IMG/VR virus record: IMGVR_UViG_3300043122_000070 | Coordinates: 1 to 22,388 of that record | DNA length: 22,388 bases | Direction: 5' to 3' (one strand) | Origin: a virus | Part shown: positions 1 through 7,161 of the stretch, one piece after another | Layout of the letters: the number at the start of each line of letters is the position of its first letter | Numbering within the stretch: the first letter of the stretch is position 1 | Notes under the pieces: model-generated | The model's input: only the letters and a program-made list of their open reading frames with translations | Told to the model about the DNA's origin: nothing | Database searches by the model: none | Made by a program: the position numbers and the translations under genes

Positions 1-597
1 AGGGCACCCCTTAGGACACTCTATTGTACCTGCGATGCTTGCCATCCCCACACACCAATACGCTCCCCAGATAAATTAATAGACCTCAATAGAGCTTAAC
101 AGATAGCTCAATATCTCCCTACAAAGCTCCCTAACAAGCGTTCTCCTTAGCCTATACCAGCCTACAGGGTAGCTCGATAAGGCTTGTCAGAGGCTCAGGG
201 GGATGCTGATGGGCAGCTAGTGAGTAGGCTGTCTGGGATGCTATCGAGTAGCTAGTGAGTAGCTATGAGGTATGTCCGATGAGGATTTGGAGGCCACCCC
301 TCTTAGGAGGCGCTGGTGGGGGACTTAACCTAGGAGTACATTTTGAGCCTTTTGAGACCACCCCCTTCCTCCCTAGAAGCTCAATAGTGCTAATTTTTTG
401 GCGGTATTTTGAGACTTTTCCAAGCATTCTGCATAGTCTCCCTCTAAAGCACCTCAATAGCATCCTCACTATGGAAAGGGATAGCATACTAATGGGTATA
501 GCTGAGAGTTTGCTTATAAGGATACTGTCTAACTTAGTTGTCTAGTGTAGCTATGGAGCAGTATGATAAGGGATACTTGAGTATAGTCTTGCTAGTG
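1..597. other. Non-coding region left of the early block
   Basis: No open frame here has a Shine-Dalgarno sequence or a recognisable product, so I read this stretch as non-coding. It is rich in TAG/CTA triplets. It carries a 13-bp direct repeat, AGCTAGTGAGTAG, at 215-227 and 250-262, and three TTTTGAG words between about 340 and 415. Leftward transcription from the neighbouring block should mostly stop at the terminator at 713-736 before reaching it. I see no clear origin or attachment site. Confidence 0.5.
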
Positions 598-697
598 TCT
601 GTAGAGGATCTGTCATGCGACAGAGTGCCCTACGGGCTTAGCACGGTGTATAAGGGATTCCTTTAAGATGGGAGGATGAATCACATCATCTCCTCCC
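598..697. repeat. Structured repeat element, copy A
   Basis: This is one of two copies; copy B is at 14842-14940. In order it holds TCTGTAG, hairpin CTGTC-ATGC-GACAG (610-623), hairpin GCCC-TAC-GGGC (627-637), the invariant box GGTGTATAAGGGA (645-657), and a hairpin with arms GGGAGGA/TCCTCCC (670-676 and 691-697). Spacings match copy B to within a base or two. The second stem changes on both sides between copies while its TAC loop is kept, which suggests a conserved structure. The functional strand and role are unknown. Confidence 0.6.
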
Positions 698-712
698 TCT
701 TCTAGTGGTGCT

Positions 713-736
713 AAAAAGGGGACTTTGAATGTCCCC
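713..736 (-). terminator. Rho-independent terminator ending the leftward block
   Basis: On the minus strand GGGGAC (731-736) pairs with GTCCCC (718-723) around a 7-nt loop and is followed by five T residues (713-717). It lies about 55 nt beyond the stop of the last leftward gene. A second GTCCCC on the plus strand at 742-747 offers an alternative pairing. Confidence 0.75.
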
Positions 737-791
737 AAAATGTCCCCTAAAAAAGGTCTCTTTTCCCTAGTAAACATAATAATAGGAAAAA

Positions 792-1472
792 CTACTTCAG
801 CCACCTTGAGACTGTCTTCCTGCTCACTCCTAGTTTCTCTGCTATGTCCTTTACTTTCCAGCCTTTCTCCTTCAGTAACCCTGCCTGTTCACTAGGTGGT
901 AGGTCTGTGTTAATTGCCTTGTAGAGATGATCTACTCTCACTTCGTTCACATCAAGATCCATACGCAGCTTAGTGGCATTCTCTTTGAGAGCCTCTATTT
1001 CCTCGTGGATACCTTTGTAGAAGGACAACCTTTTCACAAGCTGAGTAACAGAGCGAGAGTTTGTTAGTGTGGCCTTGTCGAGGTGTCCTGAAGACTGGAT
1101 AGCTTTCTGAACAGGATGTTCTTTATGCATCTCATACACCTCCTTTGAGTGGTTGAACCTCTTGTGCTTAACTTCTTGTATCCACTCAGCATCCTTACCG
1201 AGACACTTTGCAGCTACCTCCATAGCCTCATTGTAAGATAGGTCATCCTCTAGTACGTGGTGGTATGCCCACTGACCAAACACTAAGGAGGGATAGTTGT
1301 ACTCCTTACCATCTGCTTTATCTTTCGTGGTGAGGTTTGCAAAGATAGCCTTTTGACGATGCTCCAAGTACCCCATGCAGTATTTCCTATCTAGTGTGCC
1401 TTCCTGAATCATCTGATCCATCTTGGAAGGCGGGATGTCGTCAAGTTCCCTATAGCTTGGTTTCTTTTCCAT
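792..1472 (-). CDS. Helix-turn-helix DNA-binding protein
   Basis: This is a 226-residue soluble protein and the last gene of the leftward block. The C-terminal 25 or so residues read as a helix-turn-helix, with WKVKDIAEKLGVSRKTVSRW typical of HTH domains in phage regulators and transposase-like proteins. Just before it (about residues 145-195) is a charged stretch of likely coiled coil that could mediate dimerisation. The first 140 residues match nothing I recognise. I chose the ATG at 1472 because AGAGGA lies just upstream; an upstream in-frame start would overlap the helicase gene. A role as a transcription regulator or DNA-organising protein is inferred only from the HTH. Confidence 0.75.
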   Translation of the reverse strand: MEKKPSYRELDDIPPSKMDQMIQEGTLDRKYCMGYLEHRQKAIFANLTTKDKADGKEYNYPSLVFGQWAYHHVLEDDLSYNEAMEVAAKCLGKDAEWIQEVKHKRFNHSKEVYEMHKEHPVQKAIQSSGHLDKATLTNSRSVTQLVKRLSFYKGIHEEIEALKENATKLRMDLDVNEVRVDHLYKAINTDLPPSEQAGLLKEKGWKVKDIAEKLGVSRKTVSRWLK

Positions 1473-1500
1473 TTTTAGTCCTCTGAGAGTGGGTTTGTTC

Positions 1501-2961
1501 CTACTGCACGGTTGATAATGCCTCTGTGGACTCTGATACTTTGCCACAAGTGATACTACTAGCAATCTCTAAGACCTCTACAGCTCGTGTAAGTGCTACG
1601 TACAGGAGGTTACGCTCTGGGTCACTCCGGCTACCTGATTCATCGGTATCTGGGTAATCATCAGCAATTACCACTTGATCCCACTGCCGTCCTTTACTCT
1701 TGTGTGCTGTGGTGAGAAGAACATCATAGTCTTCACGAGAGGTCTTCTTGACCTCTGCGAGGTACTTGATGAACATACCCGATAGACCCTTCTCTGTGAT
1801 CTGTGCAGCACGTTTGATATCAGGGTTGAAATCACCAGCTTCCATGAACATACTCCACGACTGATAGGGAGCTACGTCAGGATGCTTCACCTTGCGCATA
1901 TCACCTTTGAAGAGTGCTTGTGCAGACTCAAGAAGTTTGATTAGATTGGTGGCATCTACTTCGCACTTCACCTTCTTGCCCTCTTTGACAAGCTCAACAG
2001 CTTCTGACAGGAGAAGCCCATTAGTCCGATAGATCTTCGTGTAGGGCTTGCTCATATCCACTTCACCTACTACAGATTTGATCTTAGGGTTGCCTTTAAT
2101 CTCGATAGCACCGTCAATCATGTCAGTGGCCTCATCAGCAATCTCTTGGCCATATCGGAAGGACATGGAGAGGATTCGTGTAGGTGCGTTCACTTGCTCC
2201 ATAGCATCAACTGCACCACGGAACTGATAGATGCTCTGATAGGTGTCCCCTACGTAGCACACCTTAGCGTGTTCCTGTTTGCGTACAATGTCGAGTACTA
2301 CAGGGTTGGTATCCTGAGCTTCATCGAGATAGATGATGTCGTAATCCAGACGTGGGGAGCTAAGGTGCCACATCTTCAGGTAAGTATCGTGAGACGCCAA
2401 TACATCTGAGTCTACATCAGTACGATCCTCCCAGAACTTCTTAGTGATCTTCTGGACTTCCTTACGGACAGCTTTGAGATCAAGTACATCATACATCTTG
2501 CAGAGTTCTTTCAGCTTTGCTGTAGGACAGTGGTGCATTGCCACAACTTTGTCAGCAGACTGTTCAAAACGCTTAATAGTGTGGTACACCAGTGTGGCGA
2601 TAGCCAGTGCGGGCATCTCTTCAAAGTCTTTAATGCGGTAGTATTGCATGATCTCTGAAGGAGTGCCTGCTACGTTCACGTAACCGCCTCGTGGACGACT
2701 CATCTTGTGGCGGATCTTGCTACCAAACTCTGCGTAAGCCAGTGAGTGTGTTGTACGGCACTCTACGTGGTTAGGGAAGCGTTCAGACGCCTCTGTGGCG
2801 ATGGACTTGTTGAAGGCCATATACAGGCTTGGTTTGCGGTAGGCTGCGGCAAGAAGCTCCAAAGTGCTCGTCTTGCCGCTACCTGCCACTGCGTTTACTT
2901 TCATGACTCGTGTATCAGCGAAGTCTTTGATGATGATCTCTTGTTCGGTTGTCGGTTTCAT
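1501..2961 (-). CDS. UvrD/Rep-like superfamily 1 DNA helicase
   Basis: This 486-residue protein carries the ordered motifs of an SF1A (UvrD/PcrA/Rep-type) ATP-dependent DNA helicase. Walker A is AVAGSGKT at residues 24-31. Motif Ia is around MAFNKSIA (residues 48-55). Walker B is YLDEAQD (about 211-217). Motif III is VGDTYQSIYQFRG (about 237-249). Motif IV includes SFRYGQEIA. Motif V is TTAHKSKGRQWD. Motif VI is LLYVALTRA near the C-terminus. It is shorter than host UvrD (about 720 residues), as usual for phage versions such as Dda-like helicases. The ATG at 2961 follows a strong AGGAGGA; an 18-residue upstream extension has no such site. It probably acts in phage DNA replication or recombination. 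Confidence 0.93.
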   Translation of the reverse strand: MKPTTEQEIIIKDFADTRVMKVNAVAGSGKTSTLELLAAAYRKPSLYMAFNKSIATEASERFPNHVECRTTHSLAYAEFGSKIRHKMSRPRGGYVNVAGTPSEIMQYYRIKDFEEMPALAIATLVYHTIKRFEQSADKVVAMHHCPTAKLKELCKMYDVLDLKAVRKEVQKITKKFWEDRTDVDSDVLASHDTYLKMWHLSSPRLDYDIIYLDEAQDTNPVVLDIVRKQEHAKVCYVGDTYQSIYQFRGAVDAMEQVNAPTRILSMSFRYGQEIADEATDMIDGAIEIKGNPKIKSVVGEVDMSKPYTKIYRTNGLLLSEAVELVKEGKKVKCEVDATNLIKLLESAQALFKGDMRKVKHPDVAPYQSWSMFMEAGDFNPDIKRAAQITEKGLSGMFIKYLAEVKKTSREDYDVLLTTAHKSKGRQWDQVVIADDYPDTDESGSRSDPERNLLYVALTRAVEVLEIASSITCGKVSESTEALSTVQ

Positions 2962-2986
2962 TCTATATCCTCCTTGTTGGTTAATC

Positions 2987-3460
2987 TCAATAAACCCTAT
3001 CAACGTGCTTCTCAATGAAGTCTACCTTACCTTCCTCGTAGCAGTCAAGGAACATCTCCCCTATAGTGTGCCCACAAGAGCACTTAAGAGGTTCTCCCAT
3101 ACTATACCCGCAGCATCCATACCCACTAATGAACGCTGGGATGATACCTTCCAGAACACTCTTCTCAGATACTACCAAGGTGTCCTCAGTGGCTTTCAGG
3201 ATCTGTGCGGGCGTATCATCACAAAACTTGTTAGCAGATGCCTTGTCACCACGTCTCTTGAAGAAGAGTCCCCTCTTTACCTTGTACTCTTGGAAGTAAA
3301 CATCGCCATCCTCATCAACGATCCCTCCTGTGGTATCGAAGACTGCTCCAGAGTTCTTGACGAGCTTCCTGCCTGACAGGCGAGACTCCTCCCAAACCAC
3401 TTTCACTTGGTAGAGATCCTCTGTCAGGGTCTTCTTGCACTTTGAGCATTGTAGCTTCAT
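2987..3460 (-). CDS. Cys-rich protein with possible zinc ribbon
   Basis: This is a 157-residue protein of unknown function. An N-terminal CSKC at residues 5-8, a GYGCCGYS stretch near residue 115 and KCSCGH near residue 127 could together bind a zinc ion. The rest is charged and soluble, with no signal peptide or membrane segment. AGGAGGA precedes the start, and the ATG overlaps the stop of the upstream gene (ATGA), so translation is probably coupled. Confidence 0.8.
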   Translation of the reverse strand: MKLQCSKCKKTLTEDLYQVKVVWEESRLSGRKLVKNSGAVFDTTGGIVDEDGDVYFQEYKVKRGLFFKRRGDKASANKFCDDTPAQILKATEDTLVVSEKSVLEGIIPAFISGYGCCGYSMGEPLKCSCGHTIGEMFLDCYEEGKVDFIEKHVDRVY

Positions 3461-3936
3461 AAATCCTCCTTGTACATTCCCGTCAGCTTCTTCTTTCCTT
3501 CCAGATACCCGACCTCTTGTTGTGCCCGCTCGACCTCTGAGGAATACTCATCCCACTTGACCCTCAAGTACTTGTTTTCATCTCCCGTCATGTTGAGGTG
3601 ATCTGATGGCGTCCAATCATCTGGAAAGATAGTTCCTTTCAGAATAAGACCTGTCTTGGAGTCCTGAATGAGATCCTCGTAACACCTCATACGATCATTG
3701 TGGTCAAGAACACCTAATGTCCTATGCCAGCACTCCTCAAGGAGCTTTTGGTAGTGGCTGCTAAGGTTGTCCTTCACGAAGAGGTCATCTTTCTCAACGT
3801 ATGCTAGATGGAACACCTTCCACCTTCCTTCCTCCGTGAACGTTCGTGCTATCGTCAAGATAGGCTCTGAGATAACAGGCTGAATCTCTTCAGGTTCCTT
3901 TGAAGCTTCCTTCCGTAACCATTTAAACATGTTCAT
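3457..3936 (-). CDS. Hypothetical protein, 159 aa
   Basis: The product is not recognised. It is a soluble, acidic protein with a short basic N-terminus (MNMFKWLRKE) and a charged, probably helical C-terminus. Two ATGs are possible. The one at 3936 overlaps the upstream stop as ATGA but lies directly against AGGAGGAGGA. The one at 3930 has more usual spacing and gives 157 residues. The gene sits in a tightly overlapping operon of small early genes, so an accessory, host-directed role is plausible but unproven. Confidence 0.75.
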   Translation of the reverse strand: MNMFKWLRKEASKEPEEIQPVISEPILTIARTFTEEGRWKVFHLAYVEKDDLFVKDNLSSHYQKLLEECWHRTLGVLDHNDRMRCYEDLIQDSKTGLILKGTIFPDDWTPSDHLNMTGDENKYLRVKWDEYSSEVERAQQEVGYLEGKKKLTGMYKEDL

Positions 3937-4142
3937 TCCTCCTCCTTAATATACCTGTTAACTTCTTCCCAGCACTCATCACTGTCAAGGAAGCAATGGT
4001 CTGTGTAGACCATCTTCTCCGCACACTTGTCACAGTATACCCCAGACTGCATTGCGTAGGTGTACTCGTAGACGATGGAATATACAGGTGTTCCCAAGTC
4101 TTCCTCTTCCGTTAGGATGTGCCCACAAGATGCTTGAATCAT
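3933..4142 (-). CDS. Small Cys-containing protein, 69 aa
   Basis: A short acidic protein with SCGH near its N-terminus and YCDKC in the middle, a spacing compatible with a single zinc site. No family was recognised. The ATG at 4142 follows TAGGAGGA; an in-frame start eight codons upstream has no SD. The stop overlaps the next gene's start as ATGA. Confidence 0.75.
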   Translation of the reverse strand: MIQASCGHILTEEEDLGTPVYSIVYEYTYAMQSGVYCDKCAEKMVYTDHCFLDSDECWEEVNRYIKEEE

Positions 4143-4150
4143 AAATCCTC

Positions 4151-4351
4151 CTATCGTGTGACCCAATTAGTAATCCACTGAATAACCCCAATCGGAGCAG
4201 CTACACAGGGGATCATTACGAGCATGATTGCCCAGACCTTCTTAGTATTCCTCACCTCGCTTCCTTCATCAACAGCTACCCTACTGGCGATTGCTAAGAG
4301 GCTTGCTCCTGCACAGTGCCAAACGAATAGCACTTTGAAGATATCTATCAC
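4151..4351 (-). CDS. Small membrane protein, two TM segments
   Basis: A 66-residue protein with two hydrophobic segments, about residues 4-25 and 41-62, separated by a short charged loop (DEGSEVRNTKK). This predicts a small inner-membrane hairpin protein. GAGGAGGT precedes the start. Function is unknown; lysis, superinfection exclusion and host-membrane modification are general possibilities only. Confidence 0.75.
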   Translation of the reverse strand: MIDIFKVLFVWHCAGASLLAIASRVAVDEGSEVRNTKKVWAIMLVMIPCVAAPIGVIQWITNWVTR

Positions 4352-4563
4352 AGTACCTCCTCATCAATAATACTACCAACTTGCACCTCTACGATATCCT
4401 CTACACCAAACCCATAAGCATTGACAGAGCCTCTGACAATCCCCTCTTTCTTGAGGTGCTCCCAGATACCCTCTTCGTTCACAGAATCTTCTGAGTAGAT
4501 ACTCCGTAGAATAGTTGCTCGGCTAGTGTTGTGGTTGGTGCCGTGTACAGTCCATATCTTCAT
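4348..4563 (-). CDS. Hypothetical protein, 71 aa
   Basis: A small acidic soluble protein of unknown function. The ATG at 4563 follows GAGGAGGAC at good spacing and is preferred over an in-frame ATG 12 codons upstream without an SD. The stop overlaps the downstream membrane-protein gene as ATGA. Confidence 0.75.
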   Translation of the reverse strand: MKIWTVHGTNHNTSRATILRSIYSEDSVNEEGIWEHLKKEGIVRGSVNAYGFGVEDIVEVQVGSIIDEEVL

Positions 4564-4598
4564 TATCCAGTCCTCCTCAATAGTTATCCTCACCAGCA

Positions 4599-4627
4599 AT
4601 CCTACACAGCATCCTGTGCTTTGTCAA
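4599..4627 (-). promoter_or_regulatory. Candidate sigma-70 promoter, leftward
   Basis: Reading leftward, a perfect TTGACA (4622-4627) is followed after 17 nt by TAGGAT (4599-4604). It overlaps the last codons of the 46-residue gene and would drive the gene starting at 4563. The -10 matches consensus at four of six positions. Confidence 0.45.
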
Positions 4628-4742
4628 GCTCTTGGCGCTTCTTAATGTACAGTACAAGGCCGGCCACTAAGAGTGCTAGCATGAATGGTGAGAGAAGTAA
4701 GAGAGGCTTGAATGGGCCTGCTGCCATGAATAGCTCTATCAT
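4602..4742 (-). CDS. Short single-TM protein, 46 aa
   Basis: The coding frame starts MIELFMAAGPF, continues with a hydrophobic span (about residues 11-32) and ends with a basic-acidic tail, KKRQELDKAQDAV. This predicts one transmembrane helix. GAGGAGGA precedes the ATG, and the ATG overlaps the upstream stop (TGATG), so coupled translation is likely. It is easily missed because of its size. Function is unknown. Confidence 0.65.
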   Translation of the reverse strand: MIELFMAAGPFKPLLLLSPFMLALLVAGLVLYIKKRQELDKAQDAV

Positions 4743-5107
4743 CACTTATCCTCCTCAGTTACTTGTACGTTTGCATGTGTAGCTGCATGCCACTCATCCC
4801 ACCTCACAGGCTTCTCATCAGACTCTCTCATCTTGGCTACGTAGTTTCTGTAAAGCTCTAGCATCACCTCCTCGGGGGCTACTAGCGGCCCTGCTGGGCA
4901 GGGGTCTTCTTCACAGACTCTTAGCATGTGTCGTGCCCAGTCTTCTTTGCTCATAGTTTGATCCTCCGCAAGTTTTCGATAAGCTTCTTCATAACGCTCA
5001 AAGGAACGCTTACAAGCTTCTTCCAGTTGCTTCTTGTGGTCTCCTTCCGAGGGAGATGCTTTAGAGCAAGCTCCTTCAGGGCGTGGTGGTATTGTCAGCT
5101 TCTTCAT
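4742..5107 (-). CDS. Hypothetical protein, 121 aa
   Basis: A soluble, strongly charged and probably helical protein of unknown function, with a Pro-rich N-terminus and several cysteines. GAGGATC precedes the start. It is the first gene after the terminator/promoter module at 5136-5213 and so heads a small transcription unit. Confidence 0.75.
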   Translation of the reverse strand: MKKLTIPPRPEGACSKASPSEGDHKKQLEEACKRSFERYEEAYRKLAEDQTMSKEDWARHMLRVCEEDPCPAGPLVAPEEVMLELYRNYVAKMRESDEKPVRWDEWHAATHANVQVTEEDK

Positions 5108-5135
5108 AGCTTGATCCTCATCAGTGTGTCCCCTG

Positions 5136-5164
5136 AAGATACAGCTCTACAGCATTCCTGTCAA
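5136..5164 (-). promoter_or_regulatory. Sigma-70 promoter, leftward
   Basis: Leftward TTGACA (5159-5164), a 17-nt spacer and TATCTT (5136-5141) lie directly downstream of a terminator and upstream of the gene starting at 5107. The placement in a true intergenic gap supports it. Confidence 0.6.
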
Positions 5165-5176
5165 GCCTCTAGATAC

Positions 5177-5213
5177 GAAAAAGCCGGAACACCCGCTGTG
5201 AGGCATTCCGGCT
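5177..5213 (-). terminator. Rho-independent terminator, leftward
   Basis: Minus-strand AGCCGGAA (5206-5213) pairs perfectly with TTCCGGCT (5182-5189), closing a 16-nt loop, and is followed by a run of T. It sits just past the stop of the gene at 5223-5444 and before a new promoter, so it separates two transcription units. Confidence 0.8.
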
Positions 5214-5222
5214 AGGTGCTGT

Positions 5223-5444
5223 TTAGTTATCTGTCAGCACTTCTTTCTCATAAATATCCCACAGATCCTTTGTACTCAGCTCTGCAAGCTCTTCCTCAGT
5301 CTTATCAGTGGTCTCAGCAATCTGTGGAATGACATCCTTACGGAAATTAGCTGTGTCGAATGCCATGTCAAATCGTGAGAAGAACTTCTTATTGCTTGCA
5401 CGGGACTTGATAGGATTATTGGTGATGTCATTACGAGCACTCAT
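5223..5444 (-). CDS. Hypothetical protein, 73 aa
   Basis: A small soluble protein with a basic N-terminal third (KSRASNKKFFSR) and an acidic C-terminal two thirds. Function is unknown. GGAGGAG precedes the ATG. The start overlaps the stop of a possible 17-codon leader as ATGA. It is the last gene before the terminator at 5177-5213. Confidence 0.78.
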   Translation of the reverse strand: MSARNDITNNPIKSRASNKKFFSRFDMAFDTANFRKDVIPQIAETTDKTEEELAELSTKDLWDIYEKEVLTDN

Positions 5445-5494
5445 TCAGTCTCCTCCATAGTTTCCATCAAGTAGTCGTGGTCAGTGTTTTCCAA
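5441..5494 (-). CDS. Possible 17-codon TTG-start peptide
   Basis: A TTG codon at 5494 has AGGAGGAGG about seven bases upstream and opens a frame encoding LENTDHDYLMETMEETE. The frame ends in TGA overlapping the ATG of the next gene. The SD plus the stop/start overlap, in a gap with no other gene, suggests a coupling leader or mini-protein. Its size makes chance hard to exclude. Confidence 0.4.
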   Translation of the reverse strand: MENTDHDYLMETMEETE

Positions 5495-5508
5495 GTCTTA
5501 TCCTCCTC

Positions 5509-5718
5509 CTAGTAAAAGTCTTCTGGGGATTTCTCACCAGTAACCAATGAAACCCCGTCCTTTATAGTCAGCTTACGGGTATTGATCAGCTTCCACCCAC
5601 AAGCTTCTTCCGTAGCAGCTTGGAAATCTTCCTCAGATTCGTACCTGCTTAGGACTTCTCGTTGGTGTTCTGTCAACTGTATGGGAGAGTAAAAGCAGTA
5701 CCACCAACGAGTCTTCAT
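5509..5718 (-). CDS. Hypothetical protein, 69 aa
   Basis: A small soluble protein beginning MKTRWWYCFYSP, with unusually dense aromatic residues, followed by an acidic, probably helical middle. Function is unknown. TGGAGGA precedes the ATG. Confidence 0.77.
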   Translation of the reverse strand: MKTRWWYCFYSPIQLTEHQREVLSRYESEEDFQAATEEACGWKLINTRKLTIKDGVSLVTGEKSPEDFY

Positions 5719-5741
5719 AAGATTGTTCCTCCAGTAGTCCT

Positions 5742-6023
5742 TTAGTGTTTCTTCTGAGCCTTCTCAAGCTTTGCTATCACAATGTCCATCTTATCTTCAA
5801 ATGCTTGCTTCTCATCAGCAGCTTCTTGGTAGATCTTCCCCAGTGTACACCGTGTAGTGATTAATGCAAGCTCCTTGTCACTGATAGCTATCTCTTCTAC
5901 CACTTCACCAGTGTCATTCATCTCTTGCATGTATTCCCAATCAATCTCTCCCCAGATAGCTTCGAGGTGCTTCTTGTCGAACTCTGAGAGGATCTCTGGA
6001 GAGTCTTCTTCGAAGCTGTTCAT
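5742..6023 (-). CDS. Hypothetical acidic protein, 93 aa
   Basis: An acidic, largely helical soluble protein; its last 30 or so residues (EDKMDIVIAKLEKAQKKH and before) are compatible with a coiled coil. Function is unknown. The ATG at 6023 follows TAGGAGT and overlaps the upstream stop as ATGA; the in-frame ATG 19 codons earlier would lie inside the upstream gene. Confidence 0.75.
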   Translation of the reverse strand: MNSFEEDSPEILSEFDKKHLEAIWGEIDWEYMQEMNDTGEVVEEIAISDKELALITTRCTLGKIYQEAADEKQAFEDKMDIVIAKLEKAQKKH

Positions 6024-6214
6024 ACTAAGACTCCTAATACTTTTGATGAGGCGATTGCTACAATGGTCATTACCCAGCACATTGCAGCAATCATGTTGTA
6101 CGTGTTGCTATCAATCTTGAAAGCCTTCTTGAAAGGCAGCCCTGCTACGTAGTAGATAACTCCAAGCCCTAACGAGACTATGAGAGCAATGATGAGATCT
6201 TCGAGAGTGGTCAT
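6020..6214 (-). CDS. Small membrane protein, two TM segments
   Basis: A 64-residue protein with hydrophobic spans at about residues 5-26 and 42-63 and a basic loop (PFKKAFK) between them. By the positive-inside rule the loop should be cytoplasmic. AAGGAGGA precedes the ATG at 6214. Function is unknown. Confidence 0.75.
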   Translation of the reverse strand: MTTLEDLIIALIVSLGLGVIYYVAGLPFKKAFKIDSNTYNMIAAMCWVMTIVAIASSKVLGVLV

Positions 6215-6227
6215 AACGTTTCCTCCT

Positions 6228-6533
6228 TCAGTTAGTGTGTAACATTTCGATAATCTCTTCGTAAATAATATCTTCGCCTCCGCCTTTCGGTGCAGGGTTT
6301 TCAATACGCACCTGTTCAACAAACTTCATTGCCCATGCCAGAGATGATCGGAGTTTTTCTAATTGCTTGTCCTTGCTGTTAATGAGGTCAACGGCCATCT
6401 CGTGAATGTTACCGTCGTAATCACATTCTAAATCATCTCCGTACTCTTCTTTGTTGACAGGATAGCCATACGTATCAAGCATCCCCTCCGCTTGCAGTTT
6501 ATCTCGCAGTGATTTGTAACTGTAGTACGCCAT
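6228..6533 (-). CDS. Hypothetical protein, 101 aa
   Basis: A soluble protein with a Tyr/Lys-rich start, an acidic middle and a helical C-terminus; not recognised. AAGGAGGA precedes the ATG. A 19-bp sequence containing that SD and the preceding bases is repeated in front of the next gene (6221-6239 and 6540-6558). A promoter at 6566-6594 lies just upstream. Confidence 0.77.
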   Translation of the reverse strand: MAYYSYKSLRDKLQAEGMLDTYGYPVNKEEYGDDLECDYDGNIHEMAVDLINSKDKQLEKLRSSLAWAMKFVEQVRIENPAPKGGGEDIIYEEIIEMLHTN

Positions 6534-6565
6534 CTCAAATCCTCCTTCAGTTAGTGTGCAGAGTC

Positions 6566-6594
6566 ATCTTAGGACTTCCTTGCCCTGCTGTCAA
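6566..6594 (-). promoter_or_regulatory. Sigma-70 promoter, leftward
   Basis: Leftward TTGACA (6589-6594), a 17-nt spacer and TAAGAT (6566-6571) lie in the 67-nt gap upstream of the gene starting at 6533. The first promoter of the block (14786-14815) has the same -35 and -10 hexamers. Confidence 0.6.
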
Positions 6595-6600
6595 GAACTT

Positions 6601-6798
6601 TTACACAAAGTCTTCGTGGACAACCTCGTTAGTTAGGATGTTGAAGATGTGCCCAAAATTGTAGCCGTCCTCACGAGGTGCCATCAGAGAGTATAGGAAC
6701 ATCTTAGCTTCTTCAAGCTCATCAAAGTCTTGGAAGAAATCATCCATGCCTCCTAGAGGATGCTCTGCATTGAAAGCAAATACCATGTAAGTCTTCAT
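6601..6798 (-). CDS. Hypothetical protein, 65 aa
   Basis: A short acidic protein starting MKTYMVFAFNAEHPLGG, which looks like one beta strand followed by helix. Function is unknown. AAGGAGC precedes the ATG, and the upstream stop TAA overlaps the ATG by one base. It is the last gene before the gap containing the promoter at 6566-6594. Confidence 0.75.
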   Translation of the reverse strand: MKTYMVFAFNAEHPLGGMDDFFQDFDELEEAKMFLYSLMAPREDGYNFGHIFNILTNEVVHEDFV

Positions 6799-7025
6799 TA
6801 GCTATGCTCCTTAAAGAATGTGTTGTACAGGCTCTCTAGTCCAATATCCTTGTTAGTGTCCCACTGCTCACACCTCCGCAGATACTCCCCAAGAGCCTCA
6901 TTAGTTTGAGCTAGTGCAGCTCGCATCTCTGCAAGATCTTTACAGACCTCTCTGAAAGCTGTGTCCAGCTCAGATTCACTGTAAGGGACTGGCAGGGGCT
7001 TGTTAAGGGTTTCTTTTAGGCTCAT
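6798..7025 (-). CDS. Hypothetical helical protein, 75 aa
   Basis: A mostly helical, charged protein; residues 18-55 could form a coiled coil. Not recognised. TAAGGAG precedes the ATG, and that SD overlaps the stop of the 40-residue gene upstream. Confidence 0.75.
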   Translation of the reverse strand: MSLKETLNKPLPVPYSESELDTAFREVCKDLAEMRAALAQTNEALGEYLRRCEQWDTNKDIGLESLYNTFFKEHS

Positions 7026-7038
7026 CTTAAAGTTCTCC

Positions 7039-7161
7039 TTAAGGTTGCTTGAACTTCTTCACACGGGCCTTCTTCTTAGGCTTCTCACGAGTCTCCCCTT
7101 CCAGCCAGTCTTGAGGGACACGCTGCTCAGCTTCTTTCTCGTACTTCTCGTCGATGATCAT
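7039..7161 (-). CDS. Small basic-tailed protein, 40 aa
   Basis: A 40-codon frame starting MIIDEKYEKEAEQ and ending in a strongly basic tail (EKPKKKARVKKFKQ). Its ATG overlaps the upstream stop as ATGA, AGGTGG lies at SD distance, and it fills an otherwise empty gap. The basic tail could contact nucleic acid, but function is unknown. It is easy to miss because of its length. Confidence 0.65.
   Translation of the reverse strand: MIIDEKYEKEAEQRVPQDWLEGETREKPKKKARVKKFKQP

Noticed and set aside
255-545. Open frame of 96 codons on the plus strand, with an opposing 74-codon frame
   Set aside because: No SD, unlikely composition, and located in TAG-rich non-coding sequence; neither product resembles a phage protein.
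598-697. Repeat A/B as a CRISPR or HDV/twister-type ribozyme
   Set aside because: Only two distant copies, no spacer array, and the conserved nucleotides of known small ribozymes are not present in both copies.
613-804. 63-codon minus-strand frame after the HTH gene
   Set aside because: It needs a GTG start without an SD and runs through the terminator and structured repeat A.
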